Notes: generated from the sequence alone by a model not told the origin. A DNA stretch of 64,000 nt from Poseidonibacter lekithochrous (GCF_013283835.1 NZ_CP054052.1:2914001-2978000), one strand, 5' to 3'; numbered from the stretch's first letter, positions 52,528 through 61,873 are shown. Made by a program: numbers and translations.

Positions 52528-53316
52528 ATGCTTAGAGGACTATATACAGCTGCAACAGGAATGAACTCAATGCAGCATCAAATTGATGTAACATCAAACA
52601 ATATTGCCAATGTAAACTCTACAGGATTCAAGCAAGATAGAGCTGAATTCCAAGATCTTATGTATGAAACATTGAACTATGCAGCAGGTCAAACTTCTCA
52701 AACTACTACAAATCCAACAGGAATCGATGTTGGTTTGGGGGTTAGAATTTCAGGAATTCAAAAAAACTTTACAGAAGGTGACTTAAAACTTACATCAAAC
52801 CCTTTAGATATGGCCATTGAAGGAAAAGGATTTTTTCAAATTACTCTACCTAATGGTGAAACAGCATATTCAAGAAATGGTACATTCAAATTAAATGATG
52901 AAGGTACAATAGTAAATGGAAATGGATATCCTTTAAGTCCTCAAATTGTTGTTCCAAACAATGTTGTAAAAATTACAGTAGGAAAAGATGGAACAATGAC
53001 TGCAACAGACCCTCAAACTGAGGCAGTTGTAAATCTAGGTCAAATTGAAATTGCTGACTTTATTAATCCTGCGGGACTTGCTCCTATGGGAGAATCATTA
53101 TACAAAGAAACTGAAGCATCAGGAGCTGCAATTACAGGTAATCCATCAACTGCACAATTTGGTAATACAAGACAAGGTATGATTGAACTGTCAAATGTAA
53201 AACTAGTAAATGAGATGGTAGATTTGATTACTGCACAAAGAGCTTATGAAGCAAATTCAAAAGCTATTACAACTACGGATAGTATGTTGGATACGGTTAA
53301 TAGATTAAAAAGATAG
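52528..53316 (+). CDS. flgG: Flagellar distal rod protein FlgG
   Basis: The 262-residue distal rod subunit shows LRGLYTAATGMNSMQHQIDV, NNIANVNSTGFKQDRAEFQD, NPLDMAIEGKGFFQITLPNG and the C-terminal VNEMVDLITAQRAYEANSKA. Length is exactly that of the family. It is divergent from cheY and followed by two small-operon genes. Confidence 0.97.
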   Translation: MLRGLYTAATGMNSMQHQIDVTSNNIANVNSTGFKQDRAEFQDLMYETLNYAAGQTSQTTTNPTGIDVGLGVRISGIQKNFTEGDLKLTSNPLDMAIEGKGFFQITLPNGETAYSRNGTFKLNDEGTIVNGNGYPLSPQIVVPNNVVKITVGKDGTMTATDPQTEAVVNLGQIEIADFINPAGLAPMGESLYKETEASGAAITGNPSTAQFGNTRQGMIELSNVKLVNEMVDLITAQRAYEANSKAITTTDSMLDTVNRLKR

Positions 53317-53332
53317 GTTAGTTAAATAAAGT

Positions 53333-53743
53333 ATGGATTTAGATGAACTAAAGAAACTTCGTGAAGAAAATTTTTTATCTCATAAAAAGAAAAAAAGAGA
53401 ATATTATTTAAAAAATAAAGCAAAGAAGAAAACTCCTAAAAAAGTTATTGACTATGAGAAAGAATTAGCAGATGGTGGATTTGCAAATAAAATAAAAGAA
53501 ATTGCAAAAGCACAAAAAGCTCATGTTGATGATAGAAAAGAACTTATAATTGCTAAAATAAATGAGTATAAAGATAAGAAAAAAGAGTATTATGAAGAAA
53601 ATAAAGAAAAAAGATTAGAATACGATAAAGAGTATAGGGAAAAGAAAAAAGAAGAACTAAGAGAGTATAGAAGAGAATATTATAAAAAAAATAAAGAAAA
53701 AATATTAGCTAAACAAAAAGAAAAAAGAAAAAGTTCACAATAA
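53333..53743 (+). CDS. Lysine-rich protein with EYYxKNKEK repeats
   Basis: The 136-residue protein has extreme composition (Lys, Glu, Tyr, Arg), no hydrophobic segment, and repeats around KREYYLKNKAKKK, KKEYYEENKEKRLEY and RREYYKKNKEKILAKQKEK, separated by helix-like charged stretches. It is probably helical and basic at both ends, so nucleic-acid or acidic-surface binding is possible; I do not recognise a function. It follows flgG by 16 nt and precedes the next gene by 10 nt. Codon use resembles neighbours. Confidence 0.6.
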   Translation: MDLDELKKLREENFLSHKKKKREYYLKNKAKKKTPKKVIDYEKELADGGFANKIKEIAKAQKAHVDDRKELIIAKINEYKDKKKEYYEENKEKRLEYDKEYREKKKEELREYRREYYKKNKEKILAKQKEKRKSSQ

Positions 53744-53753
53744 AGAGTAAATA

Positions 53754-54827
53754 ATGGCAGAAGAAAACATTGAAGATAGTTTAGAATTAATTGAAGACAC
53801 TCCTCAAAAAGATAATAATGATGAATCATCAACTAATGATTCTTCTAGTCAAAACAGTGATGAGAATAAAGAATCAACAGAAAACAATAATGAACAAGAG
53901 TTTGGGAAAAAGAAAAAAAAGAATATTCTAAAACTTGCTTTATTTGGATTAATTGGGCTACTAGGTCTTGTATTACTATCTGGTATTGTTATGTATTTCC
54001 TTGGAGTTTTTGATGCACCTGTAGAAGAAAAACCAAAAATGGAAAAAATACAAAAAGTTGAAGTAAAAGAAAAAGATGACTATAAATTTGATCTAAAAGA
54101 AATAAATACTTCAAAACTAAATAAACAATTAGCACAACTTACTAATAAAAGTATAAAAGAAAATAAAGAGAGTGAACGTCTTGAAAAGCTTGAAGAAGAA
54201 AAAGCAATTCTAGAAAAAGAAAAAGAGAGACAACAAAAAGCTCTAGCTGATGCTGAAGAAGTTTTATCAGAAGAAAAAATGAAACTTGAAAGTAAAAAAG
54301 AAGAACTTGAAAAACAAAAAGAAGAACTTGAAACTCTAAAAAAAGAAGCTTTATTATTAAAAGAGCAGATGATTCAAGAGAAATTTATGCTTGAAGAAGA
54401 AAAAGAAAAACTTATTTTAAATCAAATAAATTTAGAAAATACAAAATTATCATTAGAAGAGAAAAATAAAGAAGAAGAAATTCTTCAGAAACAAGAAGAA
54501 CTAGTAAAAAAAGATGAAGAAATAAAAGCTGAGAATACGCCTACAATAATGAAAGAAGAAATGAATAATAATACTTTTTTATTATTGATTAATGTAGCAA
54601 GTGTAAAAGGTAATTTATATAAAGATTATTTAGATTCAATAACAAGTATTTCAAGTGATGTTAAACTATGTAGAGATGACGTTAATAATATAGAAGTATA
54701 TTATGGCCCATTTGAAGATAAAATGTCTAGAAAAGCTTTATTTGATAAGTTAATCGAAAATAATTTTGATAATGCTTTTGAAGTGGAATTAACGAAAGAA
54801 GAGTTTAATAAAAGATGTAATTACTAA
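53754..54827 (+). CDS. Membrane protein with coiled coil and SPOR-like C-terminus
   Basis: The 357-residue protein has an acidic, Ser/Asn-rich cytoplasmic N-terminus (1-50), a basic patch, one membrane helix (about 58-84), a long periplasmic coiled coil (about 135-260, Glu/Lys/Leu heptads) and a folded C-terminal domain (about 268-357, FLLLINVASVKGNLYKDYLD, VEVYYGPF-like NNIEVYYGPFEDKMSRK) with the VxVGPF-style motif and alpha/beta order of SPOR domains, plus two Cys. SPOR domains bind peptidoglycan stripped of side chains. The flgG linkage suggests a role around the rod or pole. Confidence 0.55.
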   Translation: MAEENIEDSLELIEDTPQKDNNDESSTNDSSSQNSDENKESTENNNEQEFGKKKKKNILKLALFGLIGLLGLVLLSGIVMYFLGVFDAPVEEKPKMEKIQKVEVKEKDDYKFDLKEINTSKLNKQLAQLTNKSIKENKESERLEKLEEEKAILEKEKERQQKALADAEEVLSEEKMKLESKKEELEKQKEELETLKKEALLLKEQMIQEKFMLEEEKEKLILNQINLENTKLSLEEKNKEEEILQKQEELVKKDEEIKAENTPTIMKEEMNNNTFLLLINVASVKGNLYKDYLDSITSISSDVKLCRDDVNNIEVYYGPFEDKMSRKALFDKLIENNFDNAFEVELTKEEFNKRCNY

Positions 54828-54854
54828 TTTAGAAAACTTTATGAGTTTTCTAAA
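54828..54854. terminator. Hairpin between convergent SPOR-like and rimM genes
   Basis: A perfect 11-bp stem (54828-54838 with 54844-54854, 5-nt loop) overlaps the rimM 3' end and lies right after the stop of the + strand gene. No strong T-run on either side. Confidence 0.5.
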
Positions 54855-55378
54855 ATATCGTAAGCGTCTTTTACTGTAATTTTTTTCTCATCTACATTAA
54901 CCTCTAAAACATATTGATTAAAGATATGAGGTAATAAAAAAGTTTTAGGTAATTCTTTTTCTACAAGAGTACTATCTGTAGTAATTTCTAAATAGTCACT
55001 AGTTGGATATCTATGAACATCAACTACTTTTCCTAATTTTAAATCCTCTTCATACACATCACAATCTATTAAATCAAACCAAAAAAATTCATTTTCAGCT
55101 AATTGGCAATTATTTCTAGTTTGTTCTGGAGTAGAAAAAAGTTCTTGATTAGTAAGTTTCTTTGCAAGATCTACATCATCATAATTTTCAAATTGTACAA
55201 TTTCTCTTGTTGCACTATAATCTTTAATTACAAGATTTAGATTTCTGTTAGTTAAAAAAGATGAACCGTTTTTAAACTGCTCTGGGAAGTCAGAGTCAAT
55301 AAAAAGTTTTACATGACCTTTTAGACCTACTGTCTTCCCTAATTTTGCTACATATACATTATCTTTATTCATAGACAC
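54839..55378 (-). CDS. rimM: Ribosome maturation factor RimM
   Basis: The 179-residue protein starts with the RimM motif AKLGKTVGLKGHVKLF and has the PRC-barrel half later (FFWFDLIDCDVY, GKVVDVHRYPTSDYLEIT, LPHIFNQYVLEVNVDEKKIT). It helps 30S maturation. It touches the KH-protein gene start. trmD, the usual next gene, is not downstream here. Confidence 0.93.
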   Translation of the reverse strand: MSMNKDNVYVAKLGKTVGLKGHVKLFIDSDFPEQFKNGSSFLTNRNLNLVIKDYSATREIVQFENYDDVDLAKKLTNQELFSTPEQTRNNCQLAENEFFWFDLIDCDVYEEDLKLGKVVDVHRYPTSDYLEITTDSTLVEKELPKTFLLPHIFNQYVLEVNVDEKKITVKDAYDILENS

Positions 55379-55617
55379 TATCTTGCTACCACTTGTATTT
55401 TATATGAAATACCATCTTTTGCTTTGCAACCATTTGCCATAGTTTTCAAAGCATTAATCATATTTCCATTTTTTCCAATTAATTTACCAATATCAACACT
55501 ATTTGCCACAATTGTAATTTCAGCGAAAGTATCGTCGATAACTTCTTTTGTAACTTCAACATCAGCTGGTACACTAACTATAAGCTTTGCATAGTTTTCT
55601 ATAAATTTGATAATCAT
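55378..55617 (-). CDS. khpA: KH-domain RNA-binding protein KhpA
   Basis: The 79-residue protein is a single KH domain with the GxxG loop in IGKLIGKNGNMINALKTM. It sits between rpsP and rimM as in most bacteria of the phylum. It binds RNA, likely with other KhpA/KhpB-like partners. Confidence 0.88.
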   Translation of the reverse strand: MIIKFIENYAKLIVSVPADVEVTKEVIDDTFAEITIVANSVDIGKLIGKNGNMINALKTMANGCKAKDGISYKIQVVAR

Positions 55618-55630
55618 AAGAAAGCTCTAA

Positions 55631-55858
55631 TTACTTAGCAGCTAATTTAGCAACTTTTTCAGATGGTTTAGCACCAACGCTTAACCAGTAGTTATATCTT
55701 TCTTCATCAATTTTTAATACTTTTGGCTCTGCAACTGGGTTAAAGTAACCAATTGATTCAATCCAACCTGAATCTCTTCTTTTTCTTGAGTCTGTAACAA
55801 CGATTCTGTAAAATGGTTTCTTGTTTCTACCCATTCTTGTTAATCTAATAGTAGTCAT
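55631..55858 (-). CDS. rpsP: Ribosomal protein bS16
   Basis: The 75-residue protein begins with the S16 signature [20 protein letters not shown] and [18 protein letters not shown], with a usual length. It starts the rpsP-khpA-rimM operon. Confidence 0.97.
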   Translation of the reverse strand: MTTIRLTRMGRNKKPFYRIVVTDSRKRRDSGWIESIGYFNPVAEPKVLKIDEERYNYWLSVGAKPSEKVAKLAAK

Positions 55859-55884
55859 ATTCTTTTCCTTTAAATTTTGTTTTT

Positions 55885-55890
55885 ATTATA
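55885..55890 (-). promoter_or_regulatory. Putative -10 of the rpsP operon
   Basis: TATAAT on the minus strand, 27 nt before the rpsP ATG, in the 101-nt gap after ffh; -35 not clear. Confidence 0.4.
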
Positions 55891-55959
55891 GTATTGAATT
55901 CTGAACTCCATTAAGAAATAAGTTCACAACTCAACACTATTTATTAGTGATAGAGTAAA

Positions 55960-57312
55960 CTATCTAGGGATTTTAGGCATCCCACCAGGTCCCATTTGAG
56001 ACATCATATTTTGAAGACCTTTCATACCACCTTTAGATGATAATTTCTTCGCCATTTTAGAAGCATTTTTAAATTGCTTTAAAATTTTATTAATTTGCAT
56101 TTCTGATAATCCAGAACCTTTTGAAATTCTTCTTTTTCTAGAAGGATTCATAAGACTTGGTTGTTCTCTCTCTTTTGGAGTCATTGAACCTATAAGAGCT
56201 TTAATTCTTTTAATCTCGTCAGAGTTTTCAAAATCCATATCTTTTAAAGGACCAGCCATTTGTGAAAGACCTGGAATCATTCCAATAATAGATTTCATTG
56301 AACCTAATTTGCTCATCATTGCTAATTGATCTAAAAAGTCATTAAAGTTGAATTCACCTTTTTTGATTTTTTTAGTTACTTCTTTAGCTTTTTTCTCATC
56401 AATAATTGCAGAAGTCTTTTCAGCTAAACCTTCAATATCTCCTGCACCCATTAATCTAGATACAATTCTATCAGGAATGAATACTTCAAGATCTGGCATT
56501 TTTTCACCAGTACCAATAAATCTTAATGGAACTCCAACTTGATTAGCAATAGATAGAGCAACTCCACCTTTAGTATCACCATCATATTTAGAAAGAATCA
56601 CACCATCAATACCAATTTTTTCTTTGAATGATGTTGCAGTTTTAGTTGCATCGTGACCAGTTAAAGAATCAGCTACATAGAAGATTTCATCAGGCTTAAC
56701 TGAATCTCTTACATCTTCTAATTGAGTCATTAATTCTTCATCAATTGCTAATCGACCAGCTGTATCTATTAATAATACATCATAGTGTTCAGCTCTTGCT
56801 TTTTCTTGTGCTGCACGTGCTATTTTAATAGGATTAGTTTCATTATCATCAAAATAAACGTCAACTTCAATTTGAGCTGCAATTTGTTTTAATTGTTCAA
56901 CTGCTGCTAGTCTTTGTAAATCCGCAGCTGCTACTAATACTTTTTTCTTTCTTAGTTTTAAATAGTTTGCAAGTTTACCTGTAGTTGTAGTTTTACCAGA
57001 ACCTTGTAAACCTGTCATTAAAATCGTTGTAGGAGGTGTATTTGAGAATACGAAGCCTTGATTACCTTCAGTAGTAAGTAATTTAGTTAATTCATCTTTT
57101 AATGCATTTAAAAATGAATCTTGCCCTATTCCATTGTTTTTAGTTTCTATTTCAACAGCAGTAACTAACTCTTTAGTCGTTTTATGATGAACGTCAGCTT
57201 TTAATAAAGATTTTTTTAACTCTGTAATTGCTTTTTTTAAAGATGCTACATCGTCTTTATGTCTTATTTTATTTACTGCACTTCGTATTGAACCGGTTAT
57301 TGAATCGAACAA
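55960..57312 (-). CDS. ffh: Signal recognition particle protein Ffh
   Basis: The 450-residue SRP GTPase has the N-domain, G1 MTGLQGSGKTTTTGKLANYL (about residue 98), DLQRLAAVEQL, LLIDTAGRLAIDEELMTQL, SKYDGDTKGGVALSI, GTGEKMPDLEVF and a Met-rich M domain with the SRP-RNA-binding SRKRRISKGSG. It targets membrane proteins co-translationally. It is not directly coupled to rpsP (101-nt gap). Confidence 0.97.
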   Translation of the reverse strand: MFDSITGSIRSAVNKIRHKDDVASLKKAITELKKSLLKADVHHKTTKELVTAVEIETKNNGIGQDSFLNALKDELTKLLTTEGNQGFVFSNTPPTTILMTGLQGSGKTTTTGKLANYLKLRKKKVLVAAADLQRLAAVEQLKQIAAQIEVDVYFDDNETNPIKIARAAQEKARAEHYDVLLIDTAGRLAIDEELMTQLEDVRDSVKPDEIFYVADSLTGHDATKTATSFKEKIGIDGVILSKYDGDTKGGVALSIANQVGVPLRFIGTGEKMPDLEVFIPDRIVSRLMGAGDIEGLAEKTSAIIDEKKAKEVTKKIKKGEFNFNDFLDQLAMMSKLGSMKSIIGMIPGLSQMAGPLKDMDFENSDEIKRIKALIGSMTPKEREQPSLMNPSRKRRISKGSGLSEMQINKILKQFKNASKMAKKLSSKGGMKGLQNMMSQMGPGGMPKIPR

Positions 57313-57426
57313 AACTGTACTCCAAGATTTTAAATTTTGTGGATTATACTTTTCATTTGCTTTGAGTAAGGTTAAATAGTGGTTATATTAAGTTAAATTT
57401 AATTTTATTAGTTTTTTGTGGAGTTT

Positions 57427-57453
57427 AACAATCCCCATACTTTGGGAATTGTT
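57427..57453 (-). terminator. Possible terminator after the pseudouridine synthase gene
   Basis: A roughly 9-bp stem with one bulge (57427-57436 with 57444-57453) lies 31 nt past the stop. The minus-strand tail is not T-rich, so it is tentative. Confidence 0.35.
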
Positions 57454-57484
57454 ATTATTTTGAAGTTATTTATAAACTTAATTT

Positions 57485-58237
57485 TTAATTAAATTCGTAT
57501 ACTCTAAATTCTCTTGGTTCTTTAGATTCGAATTCATAATCAAAAATTTTAGTAATTTTTGAATGTAACAGAACTCTATTAATATTAGTTGCTGGTTTAC
57601 CATAAATTGTATCACCAATGATTGGGAAACCAACTGAATTTAAATGAACTCTAATTTGGTGAGTTCTTCCAGATTCAATTACAATTTTAACTTTTGAATG
57701 TCTACCTTCAACTAACATAGGGTAAACAGTTGATTTAGCAGGTTTACCTTTTTTAGCATCTACTTTTGATTTAGCTTGACCTCTATCTTTTGTAGTTAAA
57801 ATTGGTTTATCAATTTCCATTTCATCAATTACTTTTCCATCAACAATTGCAACATATTCTTTATATACTCTATTTGCTGCGAATTCTTTAATAGCTTTAA
57901 TTCTAAACTCTTCATTTTTAGCAAACATCATAACACCAGATGTTTCTTTATCAAGTCTGTTAAGTAAGATTGCATCAGGGAATTTTCTTGCTACTTCATC
58001 TGCTGTTAAAAATGCAGGTTTATCAACAACTAAAATATCATCATCTTGGAAGATCATCTTAATTGGTGCAACTTCTTTTACTGTAAATTGAGCGTTAGTG
58101 CTAATTTCACCTCTAGCAATAAGAACTTTTTTCCCACCAGATTTAACTAAACCTTTGTCAATTAAATCTTTTGCTTTTGAGTTTGAAATATTTTCTTGTT
58201 TTGCTAATACTTTATATGCTTTATCATATCCAGCCAT
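57485..58237 (-). CDS. RluA-family pseudouridine synthase
   Basis: The 250-residue enzyme has an S4-like N-terminus (SNSKAKDLIDKGLVKSGGKK), VVDKPAFLTAD, the catalytic block LLNRLDKETSGVMMFAKN with the Asp, VYKEYVAIVDG and SGRTHQIRVHLNSVGFPIIG. It isomerises uridines in rRNA or tRNA; the exact target is unclear. It overlaps waaA by 14 nt, so it is the third-last step of the conserved rluA-like - waaA - flgZ-like - nif3-like - glyQ order. Confidence 0.88.
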   Translation of the reverse strand: MAGYDKAYKVLAKQENISNSKAKDLIDKGLVKSGGKKVLIARGEISTNAQFTVKEVAPIKMIFQDDDILVVDKPAFLTADEVARKFPDAILLNRLDKETSGVMMFAKNEEFRIKAIKEFAANRVYKEYVAIVDGKVIDEMEIDKPILTTKDRGQAKSKVDAKKGKPAKSTVYPMLVEGRHSKVKIVIESGRTHQIRVHLNSVGFPIIGDTIYGKPATNINRVLLHSKITKIFDYEFESKEPREFRVYEFN

Positions 58238-59372
58238 TTATTTCCTTTATTATAGGTTCTAATGAACCAGCTTTTGTTAAAACTGGTTTTTCTAAATTAT
58301 CTATTTTATCTAGGTAATCACCTAAGTTTTCATTATCAATTAAATAATAATTACTTACGCATTCAAAAAGTGGTTTCTGATTAAAGATGTTTTTACCACT
58401 TATAATTTTACATCCAAAAAAAGCAGGTTCAATAGGATTATGCCCACCAATTTTTTCAAATGCTCCTCCAAGAATCACAACATCAGATATTGAAAAAATA
58501 TCATTTAAAATACCCATTTTATCAACAAGTATTATATCAGATTCAAAATCTTCTTTCTTTGAATATTTTTGATAGCTAATGTTTTTATCTTTAATAAATT
58601 CTTTTATTAAAGAATCAACTTTATCAAATCTTTCAGGATGTCTTGGAACAATGATTAATTTTCCATGCTCTTTTTTATAAGCATTTAAAATCAATTCTTC
58701 TTCTTTCTCATGTGTACTACCTGCTGTTATAACACATGTATCAGGTTTTACAAAATCATTTTTTACTTTAGGAAGTTGTGCTAATTTAATATTACCAATA
58801 ACTTCAACGTTTAGTGCACCTAACTCTTCTAATCTTTTTTTATCTATATCACTTTGTGCAAATACTTTATCTATATGCTTGAATATTTTCTTATAAAAAA
58901 ATGAAAATCTTTTATATGATGCAAAAGATTTATCTGAAATCCTAGCATTAATCAAAAAAGTCTTAGTTCCTTTTGATTTAGCACATAAAAAAAGCATATA
59001 CCAAAGTTCAGCTTCCATAACAACTAGTACTTTTTGTTTGTTTACCCAAAAAGGTAAAAATATTTCAAAAGGTAAATAACGGCTATTCTTCGTTATCTTG
59101 TTTGCTTCTTCAAATCCTGTATTAGTAATAACAGATACATTAGCCTCATTAATATACTCTTCTATTAATGGTTTTATAGCTTTAGTTTCTCCCATTGAAC
59201 ATGAATGAAACCATACACCTGATTTTTCAAATTTTGGATTATTCTTTAAAAAAAATTTGGAAGGGATAGCAACTTTATATTTTGAACTTCTTGATTTAAA
59301 TAGCAGATAAGGAATAGCTAGTACATATACTACAAAAGCGAGTATGTAATAAAATATACTAAAAAGGCTCAA
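58224..59372 (-). CDS. waaA: 3-deoxy-D-manno-octulosonic acid transferase WaaA (KdtA)
   Basis: The 382-residue glycosyltransferase has an N-terminal membrane anchor (about 5-24) and the KdtA blocks GVWFHSCSMGETKAIKPLIE, SVITNTGFEEANKITKN, MEAELWYMLF, ITAGSTHEKEEELIL, VPRHPERF and GGAFEKIGGHNPIEPAFFGC. It transfers Kdo to lipid A at the inner membrane. Confidence 0.95.
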   Translation of the reverse strand: MSLFSIFYYILAFVVYVLAIPYLLFKSRSSKYKVAIPSKFFLKNNPKFEKSGVWFHSCSMGETKAIKPLIEEYINEANVSVITNTGFEEANKITKNSRYLPFEIFLPFWVNKQKVLVVMEAELWYMLFLCAKSKGTKTFLINARISDKSFASYKRFSFFYKKIFKHIDKVFAQSDIDKKRLEELGALNVEVIGNIKLAQLPKVKNDFVKPDTCVITAGSTHEKEEELILNAYKKEHGKLIIVPRHPERFDKVDSLIKEFIKDKNISYQKYSKKEDFESDIILVDKMGILNDIFSISDVVILGGAFEKIGGHNPIEPAFFGCKIISGKNIFNQKPLFECVSNYYLIDNENLGDYLDKIDNLEKPVLTKAGSLEPIIKEINGWI

Positions 59373-59374
59373 AA

Positions 59375-60094
59375 TTAAGCCTCTTCAGTTTCATCTTCTT
59401 TGTAAAGAATTCTTCCACAGTGTGGACAGTTTATAATCTCTTCAGATTTGATTACTTCAGCATAAGTTTTGTCATTAATTTTCATGTAACAACCATAACA
59501 AGCTTGTTTTTTTACAGGAACAACAGCTGAATCTTTAGCCCATCTTTTAATTTTTTCATAGAAAGTTAAAATTTTATTATCAAATTTCTCTAATAATTCA
59601 CTTCTTTCTTGATATACAACGTTTCTTTCTTTATTGATTTCTTCAATTGTACTATCAACAGCAACTTGAATTTCTTTAATCGATTCTTCTTCTTCAGTTA
59701 AATTAACTTGTAACTCTTTTAATTCTTCTTCTTTTGAACTAGCAAGAGTATCTAATCTATTAATTTCTTCATTAGCAAAAGCAATTTGTTCTTTAGCAAT
59801 TTCTTCTTCTAATTGTAAAGCTTTTAATTCTTTTTCTGTTTGAATATCTTTATTCTTTTTAGCGATATCTTCTAATTTAGATTTTAACTCAGCTAAGTGA
59901 ATATTGTTTTTTGTTCTTTTAGACTTGATTTCATCAACTTCTAAATAGATGTTGTTGATTGAAGTTTTAATAGCTTCTGCTGTTTCAATAAATGTAGCAA
60001 GTTTAGCTTTTTCATTTTCAATCTTTGGTTCAAACATACTAATTGATGTGTCAAATTTAGATAATTTGATTAGATCCTGTAAATACTTATTCAA
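59375..60094 (-). CDS. Coiled-coil zinc-ribbon protein, FlgZ/HP0958-like
   Basis: The 239-residue protein has a long antiparallel coiled coil (about 20-175) and a C4 zinc ribbon: Cys199-x2-Cys202 and Cys223-x2-Cys226 (ACYGCYMKIN, INCPHCGRILY). It fits Helicobacter HP0958 (FlgZ) in architecture, length (254 there as I recall) and place between waaA and a Nif3-like gene. FlgZ stabilises sigma-54 and binds flaA mRNA in Helicobacter; whether that holds here is open because no sigma-54 promoter is seen in this flagellar cluster. Confidence 0.75.
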   Translation of the reverse strand: MNKYLQDLIKLSKFDTSISMFEPKIENEKAKLATFIETAEAIKTSINNIYLEVDEIKSKRTKNNIHLAELKSKLEDIAKKNKDIQTEKELKALQLEEEIAKEQIAFANEEINRLDTLASSKEEELKELQVNLTEEEESIKEIQVAVDSTIEEINKERNVVYQERSELLEKFDNKILTFYEKIKRWAKDSAVVPVKKQACYGCYMKINDKTYAEVIKSEEIINCPHCGRILYKEDETEEA

Positions 60095-60842
60095 TAGTTT
60101 CTCCTTCTATAAAAAACTCAAATGGATTTTGTGAAGCTGTTATTATAGCTTTTAATTCATTTTTTTTCAAATGTTCTGAAAGAAGTCCCTCTATTAAGGT
60201 ACTGAAGTATCTTTCACTCTCATAATGTCTTATATCAATTAATGAAATTCCTCTAGCTTTTGCTTCCATAGCATCATGATATTTTATATCACCCGTTAAG
60301 AAACAATCAGCTTGAACTTCATTTAATAATGACATTCCTGCCCCTGTGACAATTGCAACAGTATTGATGTAATCTTTACATCTAACTGCTTTTGTCGTTT
60401 TTAAATTTAATTTTTTTGAAATATCTTTTACTAAATCATCGAAACTCATATTAACATTAGCATAAGAAACAAACTCTTCACTATTTAAAACTTCTAAACC
60501 TAATATGTCTTGAGCAACATATTTATTTAAATGTGTTTTGTCAATATTTGTATGCATTGAAATTAAAGATATATCTTTTTTAATTAATTTTTTTAATAGT
60601 TTTGTACTATAAGAGTCATAATTAACTCTTTTTAGTCCTGAAAAAATTAATGGATGATGAGTTATAACTAATGAGTTTTCTTCCATCTCATCAACTAAAG
60701 CCTCATCTAAATCAATACTAATATATACACTTTTTATTTCATCATCCATTGAACCTACAAGAAGTCCAGCATTATCCCATTTTTCTTGTAATGAAAAGGG
60801 AGATAATTTATCTAAAATATTATATATATCAAAAACTTTCAA
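60087..60842 (-). CDS. Nif3-like dinuclear-metal protein (GTP cyclohydrolase 1 type 2 homologue)
   Basis: The 251-residue protein has metal-binding motifs WDNAGLLVGS, VITHHPLIFSG, SMHTNIDK and DIRHYESER, with TGDIKYHDAMEA. The family has two metal ions and an unclear biochemical role (RNA/nucleotide processing and GTP cyclohydrolase suggestions). It overlaps the FlgZ-like gene by 8 nt and follows glyQ by 8 nt. Confidence 0.88.
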   Translation of the reverse strand: MKVFDIYNILDKLSPFSLQEKWDNAGLLVGSMDDEIKSVYISIDLDEALVDEMEENSLVITHHPLIFSGLKRVNYDSYSTKLLKKLIKKDISLISMHTNIDKTHLNKYVAQDILGLEVLNSEEFVSYANVNMSFDDLVKDISKKLNLKTTKAVRCKDYINTVAIVTGAGMSLLNEVQADCFLTGDIKYHDAMEAKARGISLIDIRHYESERYFSTLIEGLLSEHLKKNELKAIITASQNPFEFFIEGETIE

Positions 60843-60850
60843 ATTAAATC

Positions 60851-61789
60851 CTATACAAATAATTCAGGATTATTTATTTTTAGTTTTTCTAAAGCTTCAA
60901 GAGAAGACTTAGTATTAACTCTTTCTAATCTTTGAGGTTCTTGCTTTTTATATAAAACTGCACAACCTTGTGATAACTCTCTAACTTTAAGAATATAATT
61001 TTGTCTCTCAGTTACAGAAATAGCTTTTCTAGCATCTAAAGTATTAAAAGCATGAGAAGCAATCATACACTGATCATAAGCTGGTAAAGGTAATCCTGCA
61101 TCTAAACAAGATTTACACTCATTAAAAGCATCATCAAAATGTCTAAATAACATTTCAGTATCAGCTACTTCAAAACTATATTTAGAAAATTCAAATTCAC
61201 CTTCTTTATGAACATCTGCATAAGTAGTTGTTCCAAAGTCATTTTCATTCCATACAATATCAAATACAGAATCAACACCTTGTAAATACATTGCAAGTCT
61301 TTCAGTACCATAAGTAATTTCAACTGCAACAGGATCACAAGGTAAACCACCTACTTGTTGGAAGTATGTAAATTGAGTAACTTCCATACCATCTAACCAA
61401 ACTTCCCAACCAAGTCCCCAAGCTCCAAGAGTTGGCGATTCCCAGTTATCTTCAACGAATCTAATGTCATGTTTAGATAAATCTAATCCTAAATATTCTA
61501 AAGATTGTAAATATAAATCTTGAATATTGTCTGGACTTGGTTTAATTAAAGTTTGAAATTGGTAATAAGCACCTAATCTATTAGGGTTCTCACCATATCT
61601 TCCATCAGTTGGTCTTCTACTTGGTGCAACATAAGCAGTTGCCCAAGGAGTTGAATCTAAACTTCTAAGAAGTGTTGCAGGGTGAAATGTCCCAGCACCA
61701 GCTGGAATATCATAAGGTTGTACAATATTACATCCTTGTTTAGCCCAAAATTCTTGTAGTTTTAATAGAATTTGTGAAAATGTAACCAT
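60851..61789 (-). CDS. glyQ: Glycine-tRNA ligase alpha subunit
   Basis: The 312-residue alpha subunit has [59 protein letters not shown] and [20 protein letters not shown]. It charges tRNA-Gly with the beta subunit (glyS), which is not in the window. A long hairpin and a palindrome lie in its leader region. Confidence 0.97.
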   Translation of the reverse strand: MVTFSQILLKLQEFWAKQGCNIVQPYDIPAGAGTFHPATLLRSLDSTPWATAYVAPSRRPTDGRYGENPNRLGAYYQFQTLIKPSPDNIQDLYLQSLEYLGLDLSKHDIRFVEDNWESPTLGAWGLGWEVWLDGMEVTQFTYFQQVGGLPCDPVAVEITYGTERLAMYLQGVDSVFDIVWNENDFGTTTYADVHKEGEFEFSKYSFEVADTEMLFRHFDDAFNECKSCLDAGLPLPAYDQCMIASHAFNTLDARKAISVTERQNYILKVRELSQGCAVLYKKQEPQRLERVNTKSSLEALEKLKINNPELFV

Positions 61790-61833
61790 CTATTTAATTC
61801 CTAGTTTTTAATTTCTTCTCAATCAATATATAA

Positions 61834-61873
61834 ATTCAAGTATTACCTATACAAAAATAGGAAAAACTTGAAT
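61834..61873 (-). promoter_or_regulatory. Leader hairpin upstream of glyQ
   Basis: Arms 61834-61849 and 61858-61873 pair over 16 positions with two mismatches around an 8-nt loop, 45 nt before the glyQ ATG. It is too far from a gene end to be a terminator of purE and lies within a likely 5' leader; its function is unknown. Confidence 0.5.
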
